This document shows positions 23,998 to 36,309 of a stretch of DNA of 64,000 nucleotides, piece by piece. How positions within the stretch are numbered: the first letter of the stretch is position 1; each line of letters begins with the position of its first letter. Source of the stretch: Cladopsammia gracilis (Eukaryota > Cnidaria > Anthozoa > Scleractinia > Dendrophylliidae); assembly GCA_022457155.1 (NCBI GenBank), contig JAJGOT010000275.1, positions 352,501-416,500 on the forward strand, in the 5' to 3' direction. Both the position numbers and the translations under genes were made by a program. The notes beneath the pieces are model-generated. The model worked only from the letters and a program-made list of their open reading frames with translations. It made no database searches and was not told the DNA's origin.

Positions 23998-24953
23998 TAA
24001 TAATAAACCACATAGTTTAGCTAATGTTAAGTTCGAAATGACATAGCTTTTAAACTGGGAAGTCAAGAGAGAAAAAAACGTTTTTAGTGATATGAATACA
24101 CACTGCCCTTTGGAGAAACGGTCTCATTTTTAGTGGCCCAAACGTTTGGCAGGTATATGAAACCGAATTCCGAGTATACATTTTATATCTTTTGATTAGT
24201 GTTTACTTTTTTTATTAAGAATATAGTAATTCTTTGTGGTTTTCTCCCCTCGTTTACTGATCAGCAGAGGAGGAGAGCTCTGCCAGGAAGTTAAAGAGAG
24301 ACTTACCATGTTCCAGTTCACATGATGTTAAACAGAGAAAGATTTCAGGTACTTTTGTGGTGGAAACACTGGAATAAATGTGTCCCTGGGTTAATGGTAT
24401 TCCCACAAGGGATATGTACTCCTTTAAGATAGATTTTGATAGTTGCAGGCAATTCTTACACATGCATGCATTTACTTGTATAGTTGCATGCATAGTTCAT
24501 CTACATTTTCGCATTTGTAAAACACGATCTTAATTAGCATAGATTTTGGCGATTTTATACTTTCGTTTTCTCTGTATTCAATGACCAGTTTAAGAAGCCA
24601 TATCAAACACGCGAAAGAGGGTTTCATCAGGCATCCAAACACCTCGAAGTCGGTCAAAAAAACTCATTTGTACCACTTCTTGGTGTTTGGAAATTTTGAT
24701 TTGGAGATTCTGTTATATTACATAATACACAAAGCGAGTTTGTTTGGTACTTAAAAACCTGCTAATTTAAGAAACTAATGAAAGATGCTCTCTCGTGTGC
24801 AATTGTTATCTGTCATGCCAATGACGTAGTTGATATAAAAGAGACATGCTTTTTAAGTTAAAGTCATTCCATTATAACACAATATAGTTTTGACAAATCT
24901 TGTGGATCCGTCCATTGTTATGTTCTTTTTTGTTAAAAAAAATCTTGGTGTAG

Positions 24954-25025
24954 AAAGAGCCACAGGGCATGAAGCTCCAGTGAACAATTACCAAGAAGAT
25001 GCTGCAATTAGGCAGATGACTCAAG
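24954..25025 (+). CDS. Roc-COR-Death gene, 72-bp linker exon
   Basis: It is bounded by TGTAG acceptor and CAAG|GTATGT donor. Read in phase 1 from the donor at 23905 it is stop-free (ERATGHEAPVNNYQEDAAIR) and hands phase 1 to the exon at 25807. Exact phase symmetry supports a real exon joining COR to Death. Confidence 0.65.
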
Positions 25026-25806
25026 GTATGTGTGTCATTGCATGATTTGCCAATAAATCCAAACCCCTTATTATATCAGAAAGTGGTCTCATTTTGTACT
25101 GTGAACCGGCATGATAACTTAAAGCACAAGTACTTACCATCCCCTGTTTGTGTGGCCGGTGTACTGTGCATCTGTAATGGCCGTATCGGTTTATAAAACT
25201 AGCCTCACTAAAGGTGAAATATAGGGCTCTTAAAAACTAATAAAAATCAAATAAAAACTCTTAAAATCACTGTCATGTTGTTTAACTTTGTTTTTCTGTG
25301 TTTATTTTGGGGATTTGTGGCTTGCGAAAGCGGTATTTTCAAAATAGCGGCCCGACTCGCTCAAAAGTAGAGAAGGAGAAGTTGCAGCCTTGTTTGCTTT
25401 ACGCGTGAAGCAAAGGAAATAAGAGACATCAGTACGCAGGCAAACGATTGGCAAGAGATGCAGAGTAGTTTCTTACTTTTTTTGTTTAAACGTTCCACGT
25501 AAATTTAGATGCGTACGAATTTTTCAACCAAATTGTTTTCTTTTGAAAATTCAATAAAGGCAATAAGATTCGTGACCTTTTCAGTGTGTTTCACTGTAGT
25601 ATCACAATATTACAGCTTATTTTGTTAATTCACGATAAAAAGGTAATTGTATGACAGTGCTCGAGACATTCAGTGAGGATATACACTACTCACGATATTC
25701 GAATTTTTTCAAATTCACCTCGCCTGATTCCAATTGTAGCATAAATTCTATATAGAACTTGCACTCATAATTACCAATACTTAATCACACAGTTTTCTTT
25801 TTGCAG

Positions 25807-26099
25807 TTGTGGTTAAAGAGGGAAGTCCATCTGATGACGAGCTAGAAGGTCTGTCAAGAAGAATTAAAGATTGGAAGTCGCTTGGACGTCGGCTAAAATT
25901 TGACGAAGGGACGCTCCATGGGTTTCATAAAGACAATGAGGAATGGTCTGAAAAGGGATATGCGATGCTGATAACATGGAAAGAAAGAGAAGGTTTAGCT
26001 GCTACTTACCAAGTTTTATTTGAAGCGTTGTGTCATAAATATGTAAATCGTACAGATTTAGCGGAGGAAATTTGTTGCAGCTGTAAGCCACAAAAATAA
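25807..26099 (+). CDS. Roc-COR-Death gene, C-terminal Death-domain exon
   Basis: It starts after a TTTTTGCAG acceptor and ends at a TAA that overlaps a possible AATAAA poly(A) signal. The sequence (DDELEGLSRRIKDWKSLGRR, then EGLAATYQVLFEALCHKYVN and TDLAEEIC) shows the helix pattern and late LxxALxxxxRxDLAE motif of a Death domain, a homotypic interaction module in apoptosis and innate signalling. Fusion of Roc-COR to Death is known in DAPK-like and invertebrate ROCO proteins. The phase matches the linker exon. Confidence 0.82.
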
Positions 26100-26526
26100 A
26101 GCTAGACAGCATTCAAAACGTTTTCAAATGAAAATTGAAAGTTTGTTAACCATTTTGGATACTTAAGACGATTTATTTTCACAGAAAAAATAACAAAAAT
26201 ATAGCAAGAATTTTATAGTACCCAAGAAAGGGCACTTAGGGCTTTGTATTGTGACAAGCAATCAAGCAATAGACAATTACTTTGCAAAGCCATAGACGAC
26301 TGCAGGATATAGGTATCCTCATGTATAAGGTTAACACTAAAGACATGCCCTAGCTATATAAGTAACCTTTTTAAAAGTTCTAACACTTATTATAACTTAC
26401 ACAAGAATGATTTTGTCTTGCCTAGATTCAATACTGTCACTTTTGGCAAGCACTCACTTAGATACATGGGACCCCGTATGTGAGCCTATGTTCCTAAGTT
26501 TATCAGAGAATCAGTTACATTGTTAT

Positions 26527-27083
26527 ACAGCTGGAGTTTTTCTCAATACAACGCGCGCGTTCATTGGTTGAATCATGGTCACATGACATCTAACAAACAA
26601 ACTGCTTCCCGCCAACGTCCATGAGCGGGCAACATTTGCGAAAGCGGGAAACATTTTTGACGTTAGAGGGTAACAATGCACTGTTGCCCGCTAGCGCACG
26701 TGATCAGACCGTGATCAGACCGTGACAAAAGGTGGCATGATTATGATGGATCGAGTGCTCGGCGCGTTTTTCAAACATCTAGATTCTCGGGAAACAAAAT
26801 TCACTGTTTCCGCTGGGACCAGTCATTAAGTGTTTATTATATACAGCAACACAACCAACACAACACAGTTTGAAAAACGCGCCGAGCACCTTTTGTCACG
26901 GTCTGATCACGTGCGCTAGCGGGCAACAGTGCACTGTTACCCTCTGACGTCAAAAATGTTTCCCGCTTTCGCAAATGTTGCCCGCTTAGCACAATTGGCG
27001 GGAAACAGTTTGTTTGTTAGATGTCATGTGACGATGAATCAACCAATCAACACGCGCGTTGTATTGACAAAAACTCCAGCTAT
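26527..27083. mobile_element. Long palindromic MITE
   Basis: Two arms of roughly 190 bp in inverse orientation (outer ends ACAGCTGGAGTTTTT and AAAAACTCCAGCT), around a unique core near 26750-26890 containing an inverted AAAACGCGCCGAGCAC-type motif. No protein is encoded. Between the Death exon and this element (26100-26520) I see only AT-rich non-coding sequence. Confidence 0.75.
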
Positions 27084-27359
27084 ATAACAACATCACTTAA
27101 TGACTGATCTCTCGTTTCCCTCAGAACCAGTCATTAAGTGTTTATTGTCATCTTTTAAGTACACCCTACGTAGATTGGACCTTGTATCGAGGCTTACTGA
27201 TGGCGAATGTACCAACTGCACATTGTGTAGCTCTTAAATGCACCATACACATATTAAGTTTGTAATTATTTTTTTTGTAAAAAGGATAATGATAGGGTAC
27301 AATAGCTTTAAATTTCATAACTGTATAAACTTACAGATTTGAGACTTTTAGATTTTAGC

Positions 27360-27720
27360 ACATTTATTTATTGCAAGACTAGACAAGACAAGACATTTAT
27401 TATCATAGTTATCGGCATGTACAATTTCTTGGCACGCAGTTAGCAAAAAAGACGCTAGTCGAGGCTTGCCAAATTAATTCCATCACAAATCAGATATTAC
27501 AGGTAATAAGTAAAAAGCAAAGAAAAGAAAAGAAGAAATATGTGTAATAAATTCAAAGCAAGAAAATTTGTTTAATGCAACCAGGGATAGAAGCTAAGTT
27601 TTAGGATTTCGCGATTTTATTTCTCGTAGTATCAAGGTAATCATCTTTGTCTTTTAATATTTCAAAGAGCACACTGATTATTACTACTTATTTAATTATT
27701 GCTGAGCTTTTTTGAAAAAA
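27360..27720 (-). other. LINE 3'-end-like fragment and AT-rich filler
   Basis: The minus strand reads GCCTCGACTAGCGTCTTTTT...AATAAATGTCTTGTC, similar in layout to the 3' UTR of the LINE at 27955-30000 (GCCTCGAATAGCGTTTTTGC...AATAAAG). It is probably a short 3' relic of a related LINE. The rest is unassigned. Confidence 0.4.
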
Positions 27721-27904
27721 ACAAGACGCTGTGGGAGCGTATACTTGGGCGTCGTTGTATTAGGCATATTGGAGAATAATTGTCTTGGGAATCTGCATGC
27801 ACGTTATTTCACACGGTTTGATGATAGGGAGTATTCGGTTAGTGTGAGCAGTGTAACAAAGAAGCGCGTTTAACCGTCTAAAACAAAAAGACACAGTACA
27901 CTTA

Positions 27905-30263
27905 GGCTATGTCTACACTATACCGGATAGCTTATCATGTCGACATGAAAAATACAAACAAACAAACAAAACAAACAAAACTTTATTAGGCATATAAACT
28001 TAAATACAGTTACCCTGCAAATTAGCAAAAACGCTATTCGAGGCAGGGAAAAGTGATGTAATTGAAAATAATAAAGGTTGGACAATATAACAATACAGAA
28101 GCTGATCTGTAGAGTTACAGATTTTTTTAAAGCTTTGATAAAATCATGATATTGGTGGCAGACACGGGAAATAAATGAAATGTGCAAATTATACCAATTT
28201 CATTTGTTTAATATCACAAAGTATTTGGGGAACATCAATATAGTCATCTGTTTTCTGAAGAATCTCCAGAAGAATTTGTTTGATTTTCGATTTGAATTGA
28301 GATTTCCTCAACGATTTAAGGGATTTAGGTAGTCCGTTCCATATCATAGCACCAGTTCTCGCAAATGATTTTTTCATTTTTTCCGTTCGGGAGTACTCAA
28401 CATAATAATTTTGGTTTGATGCAGACCTAGTTCTATAGTTATGTACATCGGTCGTTAGTCTGAACATACTTCTCAGATTACTTGGAACAGTTTGGTGATA
28501 AACGTCATGCATCAACAACGAAAGACGTTCAAAATTTAAAAAGGTTAATGGTAGAGTCCTCGTTTGATGGAAGAAGGGAATGGCATGGTCCATAGGTTTA
28601 GCGAAAAATATCAATCGAAGAGCTCTTTTCTGAAGAATCAATAATTTATTTGTGTGAACTTTAGCACCTTGGCCCCAAGCACATATACCATAGGTTAAAT
28701 AGGGCGAAATTAGGGACTGAAAGATAGTCAAGAGCGTTTGACGAGGAACAAAATGCCTTAACTTTGCTATAACACCAACGCATGTACTAATTTTTCCAGA
28801 TATGTGCTCAATATGGTGTTTCCAGGAGAGATCAGCATCAATATAAACTCCTAGGTATTTAACATATTCCTTCATCTCAAGAAATTGGTGTGAATTTGTT
28901 TCATTATCAAGAACAGTAATGCATGGAATAAATGGTAAAGATTTTTGACGCGGACGAAAAATTACAAAGTTAGATTTCTGAATATTAAGTGATAGCTTAT
29001 TGGCCTTCAGCCAATCACAAAGATTTCCAAGTTCAGTGTTAATTTTGAATTCAAGTTCGCGTAAGTTTTTATTAGCATACAACATGCTAGTGTCATCGGC
29101 AAACAAATAAAATTTAAGCACACAGCTTGATTTGTGAATATCATTAATGTACAGGAGGAATAAAAGTGGTCCAAGTACTGAACCCTGTGGGACCCCACAG
29201 AGTGTTAGTTCTTGGTTTGATATAGTGTCATTAACAAGTGTTGTTTGTTTACGGTTTGTCAGGTATGATTTAAACCAGTCATGCACAACACCCCTGATAC
29301 CGTAATTGTAGAGCTTAGATAAAAGAATACTATGATTCACTGTATCAAACGCTTTTTTAAGATCAATAAAAATTCCGCACGTGTATTTTCCTTGGTCCAT
29401 GTTACATTGTATGGTGTTAATAATATCAAGTATTGCGTGTTGGGTATTATGTTTAGTACGAAACCCGTATTGTGAGGCAAATAGGATGTCATATTTGTCA
29501 ATAAATTTACTGAGTCTAGTAAACATAAGTTTTTCAAAAATTCTGTTATAAACAGACAGAAGGGAGATTGGGCGATAGTTTCCTGCCTCCGTGGCATCAT
29601 CTGCCTTAAAAACGGGAATTATTTTAGCAAGTTTAAGTTTATCTGGATAAATTCCACATGAGATAGATTGGTTAAAAATATTTGCTAAAGGTTCACTTAT
29701 AATATATTTACCCATTTTAAGAAGTTTAATAGGACACGAATAAAGCCCGTAGGCTTTATTATTTGATAACAGACTGATTTCACTCACAATGTCACTTGGA
29801 GTAACTGGTTCAAAACTGAACGTATTAAGTACCGGTGGATCTAGAAAATGATTGAAACATTTTTCTACAGGGGGTATGGCGCTGGCTAATTTGTGGCCAA
29901 CGTTTGCAAAATAGTTATTCATTGTATTACTTATTTCTTTATGGTTGCATGTTAATTATTGTTTATACTGGTTTTGAGACTGTTTATTTTATTTACTTTA
30001 TTTCTGTTTCAGTGGGTTTCAATCCTCGGTCCTAGTTGTTGACTTCCGCTACGGTTCGGTTCGATTGCCTGTTCACACTGCCCCAGAGAAAAGCACAAGA
30101 ATCTATCCGATATGTGACGGTTCACTTTCACGAGCGCCGCGTCGCAGCGGCGCTCCGGAACAAAAATCGTTCCGAAACTAGCGTTTCATGTGTGAACGAA
30201 AGGCCTATCCGGTATGGTTTTCGTGCCGGCGCAAGAGCTATCCGGTATAGTGTAGACATAGCC
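27905..30263. mobile_element. Harbinger-type MITE interrupted by a LINE
   Basis: The ends are GGCTATGTCTACACTATACC and its inverse, with TTA on both sides (27902-27904 and 30264-30266). Copy 1 reads straight through this site with a single TTA. A TWA 3-bp duplication and GGC ends fit PIF/Harbinger. About 50 bp of the left and 250 bp of the right MITE surround the LINE. Confidence 0.85.
28189..29922 (-). CDS. L2/CR1-type LINE reverse transcriptase ORF, 5'-truncated element
   Basis: 577 codons encode an apparently intact RT: IFIDLKKAFDTVNH (motif A, catalytic Asp), GVPQGSVLGPLLFLLYIND, YLFADDTSM (FADD catalytic pair near residue 275) and a thumb/C-terminal region with CAWG and TRTLPLTFLNFERL. 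RT copies LINE RNA at the nicked target. The frame starts with MNNYFANVG, the linker normally found after the endonuclease, so the endonuclease domain is missing and the copy is 5'-truncated near 29930. The 3' UTR ends in AATAAAG and a (TTTG)n tail at about 27955-27985, as in L2/CR1-group LINEs. It is nested in a MITE. It has no stops, so it is a recent insertion, but without endonuclease and promoter it is not autonomous. Confidence 0.9.
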   Translation of the reverse strand: MNNYFANVGHKLASAIPPVEKCFNHFLDPPVLNTFSFEPVTPSDIVSEISLLSNNKAYGLYSCPIKLLKMGKYIISEPLANIFNQSISCGIYPDKLKLAKIIPVFKADDATEAGNYRPISLLSVYNRIFEKLMFTRLSKFIDKYDILFASQYGFRTKHNTQHAILDIINTIQCNMDQGKYTCGIFIDLKKAFDTVNHSILLSKLYNYGIRGVVHDWFKSYLTNRKQTTLVNDTISNQELTLCGVPQGSVLGPLLFLLYINDIHKSSCVLKFYLFADDTSMLYANKNLRELEFKINTELGNLCDWLKANKLSLNIQKSNFVIFRPRQKSLPFIPCITVLDNETNSHQFLEMKEYVKYLGVYIDADLSWKHHIEHISGKISTCVGVIAKLRHFVPRQTLLTIFQSLISPYLTYGICAWGQGAKVHTNKLLILQKRALRLIFFAKPMDHAIPFFHQTRTLPLTFLNFERLSLLMHDVYHQTVPSNLRSMFRLTTDVHNYRTRSASNQNYYVEYSRTEKMKKSFARTGAMIWNGLPKSLKSLRKSQFKSKIKQILLEILQKTDDYIDVPQILCDIKQMKLV

Positions 30264-30495
30264 TTAGCGTGCGAGATCGCACGCAAATTATTAAAGTAGC
30301 GTGTCCATTGTGTCAAAAGACGAGTACATACTGAAAAATACAAATCGATACCTACTTTGTACTTACCGTTGAAAAAAAGGCCGTATGTCAGAGTTTCCCG
30401 ATGGTTGTTATTGGTTTTAGCTAAATCTTGTAACTAGCTGGTCTGTGTTTCCGACACTTTTGAAGTGAATGCAAATGTAGCCGCAAAGTGGCCTT

Positions 30496-30900
30496 TTTAC
30501 CACAATTGCCGCTTGCCGCTAAACTCGCAATCTGATTGGTCGACGTAAGTGGTAAATGAGAGTCCAGACAACGGTGCTGACGCGAACATCACGTGCGCTT
30601 GAAAAATGTCAATCAGAATGCGAGAAAGTTATAGACAACGCTTGCTCTTTCTTTGCTGTCACGTTTTGTAACAAGACTTCGATTTTTCCTTGTGTTTTTT
30701 TCTAAATATTGTTGTAAAAAACAAATTTACACCGGTTTTCCGTGGTGTGGACTCTTATATATTTACCACGATTTACGTCATCACATGGTCAAAATTTGTT
30801 GCTGACTCACTCGGCTGCGCCTCGTGAGTCCACAACATTTTGACCATGTGATGACGTAAATCGTGGTAAATAAGAGTCCACACCACGGAAAACCGGTGTA
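30496..30900. mobile_element. Palindromic MITE in repeat A copy 2
   Basis: It is absent at the matching point in copy 1 (near 2670). The distal half (30726-30902) is a foldback with arms TTTACACCGGTTTTCCGTGG and inverse, around GCTGACTCACTCGGCTGCGC. It is non-coding. Confidence 0.75.
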
Positions 30901-31528
30901 AAGCCATGATGTAATTGCCTGGTCCGGACCCGAGGTCAAAAGAACTTTTCCAATTGAAAGTTTTGCTGGAAGAATTCCCGCCGTTATTATAATAAAGTTT
31001 GAATGAAACTTATAAATTTAATCAAAGTTAACGACAGAAGTGATAATTTAGGAGGAGAGAAACAAATTTAGCCCTTTGAAATATATTTTTTCAGTTGAGG
31101 TAAAAATGTTGCAATTTGCATAATGTGAAAGTAATTTGAAACCTTTCCAGTATGTAACGCATAGCGCAGCTGTTTCATAAAACATCTCGCAATCAGACAC
31201 ACGAAAATATATCCAGTTTTTATTCCTCTGTATCCGAAACACAGAAAAGAAAAACTAAATGAAAAAGTGATCGCTTTAAGGTTATTTTCGCCCGAGAATC
31301 ATTCACTAGCGGAAGCAAAACTCGCAAGAAACGTCTCGCAAGACACTGCGTGCATTGTTTACATCTCTCCGGCGGCGGTGAATTTTTGCACCCAAAGTCT
31401 GTTCCTTGACGTCTTCCTTCAACTTCATGAAATAAAAATTAATGAAAGGCAAACAACCGAAAGAAGTGAAATTAATTGGGATTCCTACCACGCTTATATT
31501 TCTTCCTTCGCTGTCCACTGTTCACTTC

Positions 31529-31965
31529 TGTCCACACGTATCCGGATATTTTTGAAAACGGAGATTTTTTTCTCCGTATTCGAAAACATCCGCGTCCACA
31601 CGGACCGTATTACAATCGTATTTGCCCGTCCACACGTATACGCGAAAATTTTTCGAATACGCTAGACTTCACATGATGAGCATGCGCAGGCTACTGGCAC
31701 ATGCGCGCTGTGAGAAGCATAAGCCCGCGAAAATCAAAGAGTTTGCCGCCATCTTTGTTTTGACGTCATCGTATTCGAAAACCTTCGTTTTCGACCGTCT
31801 ACACGAATACGATAAATCTCCGTTTTTAAAAATCTACAGTCTGGAGAGCGTATTCAAAAACCTCCGTATTTGTTGCCGAAAACGCCGTTTACGTGTGGAC
31901 GGGAGGTGCAAACGAAGAAAAAAATCTCCGTTTTCGAAAATATCCGGATACGTGTGGACGGGGCC
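31529..31965. mobile_element. MITE with CCACACGTATCCGGAT termini
   Basis: It is absent from copy 1 near 3515. Inverted termini GTCCACACGTATCCGGATA lie at both ends, with repeated CTCCGTTTTCGAAAA-like internal motifs. The right end carries extra GGGGCC not matched on the left, so the left terminus is partly eroded. hAT/Harbinger-like MITE; superfamily unsure. Confidence 0.7.
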
Positions 31966-32705
31966 TTATTAAATAAGCGCTATAATGTATGTATTCGTCT
32001 AAATTATCTTCTCCATGTTCGTTTAAACATGTTTTAGCGGGTTTCCGTCATGAAGGTATCGTAGAATTTAAAAATCGCGAGTGTCAAATACTTTCGCAGT
32101 GTCTTCTTGAGTAATTTCCTTACGCATATTGAATATGAAACTGTTAGGTGCAACAGAGAAAATACAACTCGCACTTTGTGACGTTCGCCTCGCATCAACA
32201 AACAACAGGTGTACTCCACCGCGGTCAAACAAGAGAAATTTGCAAAAGTTAACCAAAGTACTTCAAAGTTAAGGTTGTCATTTTCACTGTTTATTAAAAG
32301 TTTCATATATTAACAATACACTGTCAACTCACTAAACGTTTTGAAAGTTTACTAAAAAAGGTTCTAAGCGTTTGAAAACTATGAACCGCAGAACTGTCGG
32401 CGCCATTCACCAACACAATTTTGCTCAGGCACGAAGCGTTTTGATCAGTTTTCAACGATCGAAAAGAAGCTCGTTATTTTGAACCGGAAAGATGAAAAGA
32501 TAGTTACATAAACTAATTATTTTATACATCCTTGCCCACGTTTCCACTTGATATTAAATGAATCCCACCAAATAAAACGAAAAACGCCTCGGACGTATGA
32601 CCGCGGTGAAGGTTTGAACAATCCCGCCATCCCCAGAGTTGCGCAATACTGCACATTTGTGTATGACCAAACTGCATTTTAATACTTGGTCGCTACGCCC
32701 AAGTA

Positions 32706-34169
32706 AAAATAGCTCTTAAGTTAGGGTTAGGGTATAGATGATTTATGACGTTTGTATGTTTGTATGTAGATTTGTCTTGGGTTATATGTCACCTGCCAAT
32801 CAGATTGTCTGTAGTATGTATGTCAATCAAATACTTGTTTCTTAAATGGTATTACTCAAGATCGAACAAGGCCACCTGACGTTAATTGAAAACAGCCATC
32901 TTGAATCTTCGCGATTCTTGCCTCAAACACTAAAACAAAAAAAGTGTGAAGTTTTGAAACTCTGTTGGTAGGGTACTGTGCTCTATTCGCGACTGGCTTG
33001 TATTGCTAACATGGCGATATTAAGAACATTTATTCGGAAATAGAGCCTTGAGTGTGCTTCTATGCAAGAAATGAAGAATGGAAAAATGGTCTACGATCGG
33101 TGAGACGTCTGTCACAAGACTGATGTATGGAATTATCTTAAAACAATTACTATTTGGCAGTGAAGTAGGAAACGACCTTTTTTTACTAATTGACAAAACC
33201 TCCCCTTTCCTTGAGTAAGTAAAGATAAAAGTGTTTACCCCAAAGTGGTTTACTATAAGATCATTGCGGAAAATATAGAGAATAACACACAATATTCAAA
33301 TACAAAATATGTAAAGAAAAATAATGTGATTTTCATAGAAACTTGATTATGATTTATGGTAACAAAGAGTTATACCTTTTTACAAGTTTAAACTTTAAGA
33401 CAGGAAATATATTTTACCTTTGTTCAAGATTTTAGAAACTTCTAGATATGGAGATTAAAAACGCCTGTTTAAACAAAATGAGTTGCAGTTTACAAGGAAA
33501 CAACCAATATTCGTTTTGGATGCACTAAGTTTCTGATTCAGACTTTACTGGAAGACATATGGGAAAAGGTAGTTCCAAATGTTAATGGCTAAAGAGTGTT
33601 TGTGTAACTGTTCTCCGTCATACGCAAGTGAAATAATGGTTGGCTGCACTTGACGAAAAATCTTCGATTTCTTTTTTGTTTGGATCGAACAATCTTCCCC
33701 TGACTTATGCCCGGCCCATTTTGCTCGCTGTTGTTGCTGTTTTTAGCCATTAAATATAGACCACTGTATCACGATATTCAGTCCTTTGTGTGCTTAATCA
33801 CTGCCAGAATCTTACGCCAGTGTAAGTTTATGATTGTGTTATTTTACTAAATGAAATTCGATTTGTTAAGGATTTTAGTCAGGTTTATTGAAGATCGAGT
33901 AAGCTTATGTTTAAATACGATCTTTATTACATCTGTGCTGCTGCTTATCCTGTGTGTTGTTTTTAAACTAATCAAATATTCAGTGTTAGTATATACTGAA
34001 ACAGTTGATTGCATTGCTGGCGCGCTATGATTGGCTACTGAATCTCGGACTAGCAAGTGCTATTCACCTTCCAGCAATTTGCGCGCGAAAATTGTAATCG
34101 TTGACAGGAATAAATGAGTTAAAAAGCATCATTTTCGTTATATTATCTCAGCGTTTCAATATATACTAA
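32706..34169. other. Non-coding, no recognisable element
   Basis: AT-rich sequence with only short spurious ORFs. Two adjacent TTAGGG-like units near 32720 are too few to be telomeric. Confidence 0.5.
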
Positions 34170-34237
34170 AACAACTATTCACCTCAGTGTAGGTGGGAAT
34201 CCACCACTACCCACCTCCACTTCGGTGAATAGTTGTT
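34170..34237. repeat. 68-bp hairpin
   Basis: AACAACTATTCACCTCAGTG pairs with CACTTCGGTGAATAGTTGTT, around a GGTGGGAATCCACC-type core. Small foldback of unknown family. Confidence 0.7.
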
Positions 34238-34670
34238 AATTATTCGCTTATAACTTGAGTCTTACTTTCTAGATATACCAGTTTGCGTTACTGTAAAACG
34301 TAACGCAGCTCTCACGCCGTTTCTTCCGTATCGCAAACAATAACAATTATTAACTTTTATCTCGTGAATACGCAAAGCCATGAACGAGATATAGTATACG
34401 GGGACAAATATGCTTATTTTCACTCCTTCCTTCCAACGGCTGTAAACGTTTTTGTAATTCCCCAGTGTATGTTTCAAAAAGGTCAGGACTTTTTTTAATT
34501 CAAACATGTTTACTTTAAAAAAAAGTCATGACCTTTTTCAAACTTTTTTCCTGCCTGCTGGCTCTACGGAAATTTATTTACAGTATTATAGTAACAATAA
34601 ATTCGGGACTATTGGTTAACTGGCCGCTTAAAATAGGGTGGCCGCTTAATAGGTGGCTGCCGCTTAATAA

Positions 34671-34979
34671 GGCCAGGTTCAGACGCCGTACTGCACATGA
34701 GCCGAATCGAATTCGAATTTAGACCGACCCAAATTAATTAATCCCGGCTGAATTGATTCAGACGCCGAACTCGATTCGATTCGGCTCATGTGAAGTACGG
34801 CGTCTGAATCAAAGCCGGTCAACAGCCGTTATTCCCGGCTGAGCCAGGCGGGAAAAATTGCTGAGCCGACCCGAATTAGATCGGCCGCTCTAAATTGACT
34901 CGGATGCCGTACTTCACATATGAACTTAATTCATTGAATTCGATTCGGCTCATGTGAAGTACGGCGTCTGAACCGGGCC
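34671..34979. mobile_element. PIF/Harbinger-type MITE (TAA duplication)
   Basis: The ends GGCCAGGTTCAGACGCCGTA and, inward from the right, GGCCCGGTTCAGACGCCGTA are flanked by TAA on both sides (34668-34670 and 34980-34982). It contains internal inverted copies of the CACATGAGCCGAATCGAATT motif. It sits in another repeat (GGTGGCCGCTTAATA flank). Confidence 0.8.
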
Positions 34980-35397
34980 TAATTAGGGTTCGACTGTACG
35001 CTTATTTTGACATAAACACAGGTTAAATATTGAAAGTTAACGATTCAAATCACTTGTGTATTTGCTGATCCAGTACGCGTTTTGCTGTACGGACGTCCTA
35101 TTTGTAACTGGCGAAATATCATGCGCAAACCTTATGCAGTGATCAGCGAATGGACAGGAATTCGTCAAAGTTTCTATTAATAGCTATTAAAATAGTCCAA
35201 TATGACATTTTCATGCCGCTAGTGTTAAAAGTTGATTGCTGTAATTGAATAAGTGGCGTGACTCGACTGAGTAGAAATCTCAGTATTTTTTATTTTGGTA
35301 GGGAGCGGGGGAGTTTTTGAAAAAATTACCACACCTGCAGGCGGTTTTTCGTGCGACTTTACTTTCGCCGTTTTGTTGCTTTCATGATAAATATAGT

Positions 35398-35558
35398 CTA
35401 CTTTATGGTTGATGAGCGCGTACGATTTTTATTCACGCGTTGTGTCTTGTGAAACATCACAAACGACTGACGAGCGAGCTTCGAGCGAGTAAGTTTGTGA
35501 TGTTATACAAGACACAACAAGTGAATAAAAATCGCACAAGCGAACCAACCATGAAGTA
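35398..35558. repeat. Imperfect palindrome
   Basis: ATTTTTATTCACGCGTTGTG... is repeated in inverse as ...CACAACAAGTGAATAAAAAT, with a GC-rich centre (CGAGCGAGCTTCGAGCGAG). Non-coding. Confidence 0.7.
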
Positions 35559-35989
35559 ATTTGTTCATTTTATAAGTACTGAGTTTTACAGTAAGACAAT
35601 TATATCTATAAACTATAATCATGTCAAGAACACAACTAAAACAACAACTTTTGGAAACCAACTCTCTGCAACTAGCCACTTTTATTAACGCAACTTAAAC
35701 AAACTTACAAATCATAACTTAGCACAACAATTTCGCTACTGGTAGTACTGGCGAAATAACAATTCTTAAATAAATATTAAGGTCATAAAATACCTGTTAT
35801 TTGCGAAAATACGAGTCAAGTTGAGTGCCCTTATTCCGGACAGGTTGCCCTAATTCCGGACGACCGCAATACGTCTTGGAAGATACCTACAACATTATAA
35901 ACGGGCGGGAGAGAACTGTTGTTGCTGGAATCCTGTTGAATTGAAGAACCTGACCCCGTTTCCCTTATCTCTGAACTCACAATTTCTCT

Positions 35990-36165
35990 CACGATGCGCT
36001 GAATTGCCCTTTTCACGGTTGATTTTTCTCATTTGCATTACAATGTTATCCAACGTGGATGCGAGGCAATTTCGGGCTAAAACTACAAAATAGCCCGAAA
36101 TTGCCTCACATACATGCTAGATTTCATTGTAATGCAAATGAGCAGAGTTAACCGTGAAAAGGGCT
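35990..36165. repeat. Inverted repeat around GAGGCAATTTCGGGCTA
   Basis: Arms beginning CATTGTAATGCAAATGAG and followed by ACCGTGAAAAGGGC occur in opposite orientation on either side of a short palindrome. Small ORFs here arise from this symmetry and are not supported as genes. Confidence 0.65.
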
Positions 36166-36246
36166 ATTCTGTCTTCTTCCATTGCCGCCATGTTGTTGCT
36201 TGGTGCAGCCTCGCTTTCATTCTTCGCGGGGTGCAGGATACGGGTC

Positions 36247-36248
36247 AG

Positions 36249-36307
<59 letters not shown>
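36247..36307. repeat. (TA)n microsatellite
   Basis: Pure TA tract. The YIYIYI reading frames are artefacts. Confidence 0.95.

Positions 36308-36309
<2 letters not shown>

Larger units (their letters stand above)
27722..32705. repeat. Dispersed repeat A, copy 2 (with three nested insertions)
   Basis: It shares ordered homology with 2269-3559 and 12811-13500. Relative to copy 1 it has gained a Harbinger-type MITE that itself carries a LINE (27905-30263), a palindromic MITE (30496-30900) and another MITE (31529-31965). It lacks the two insertions in copy 1. The ends match at GACGCTGTGGGAGCG and CTACGCCCAAGTAA. Confidence 0.85.

Noticed and set aside
32715..32735. Telomere-like TTAGGG repeats
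   Set aside because: Only about two adjacent units in unremarkable sequence.
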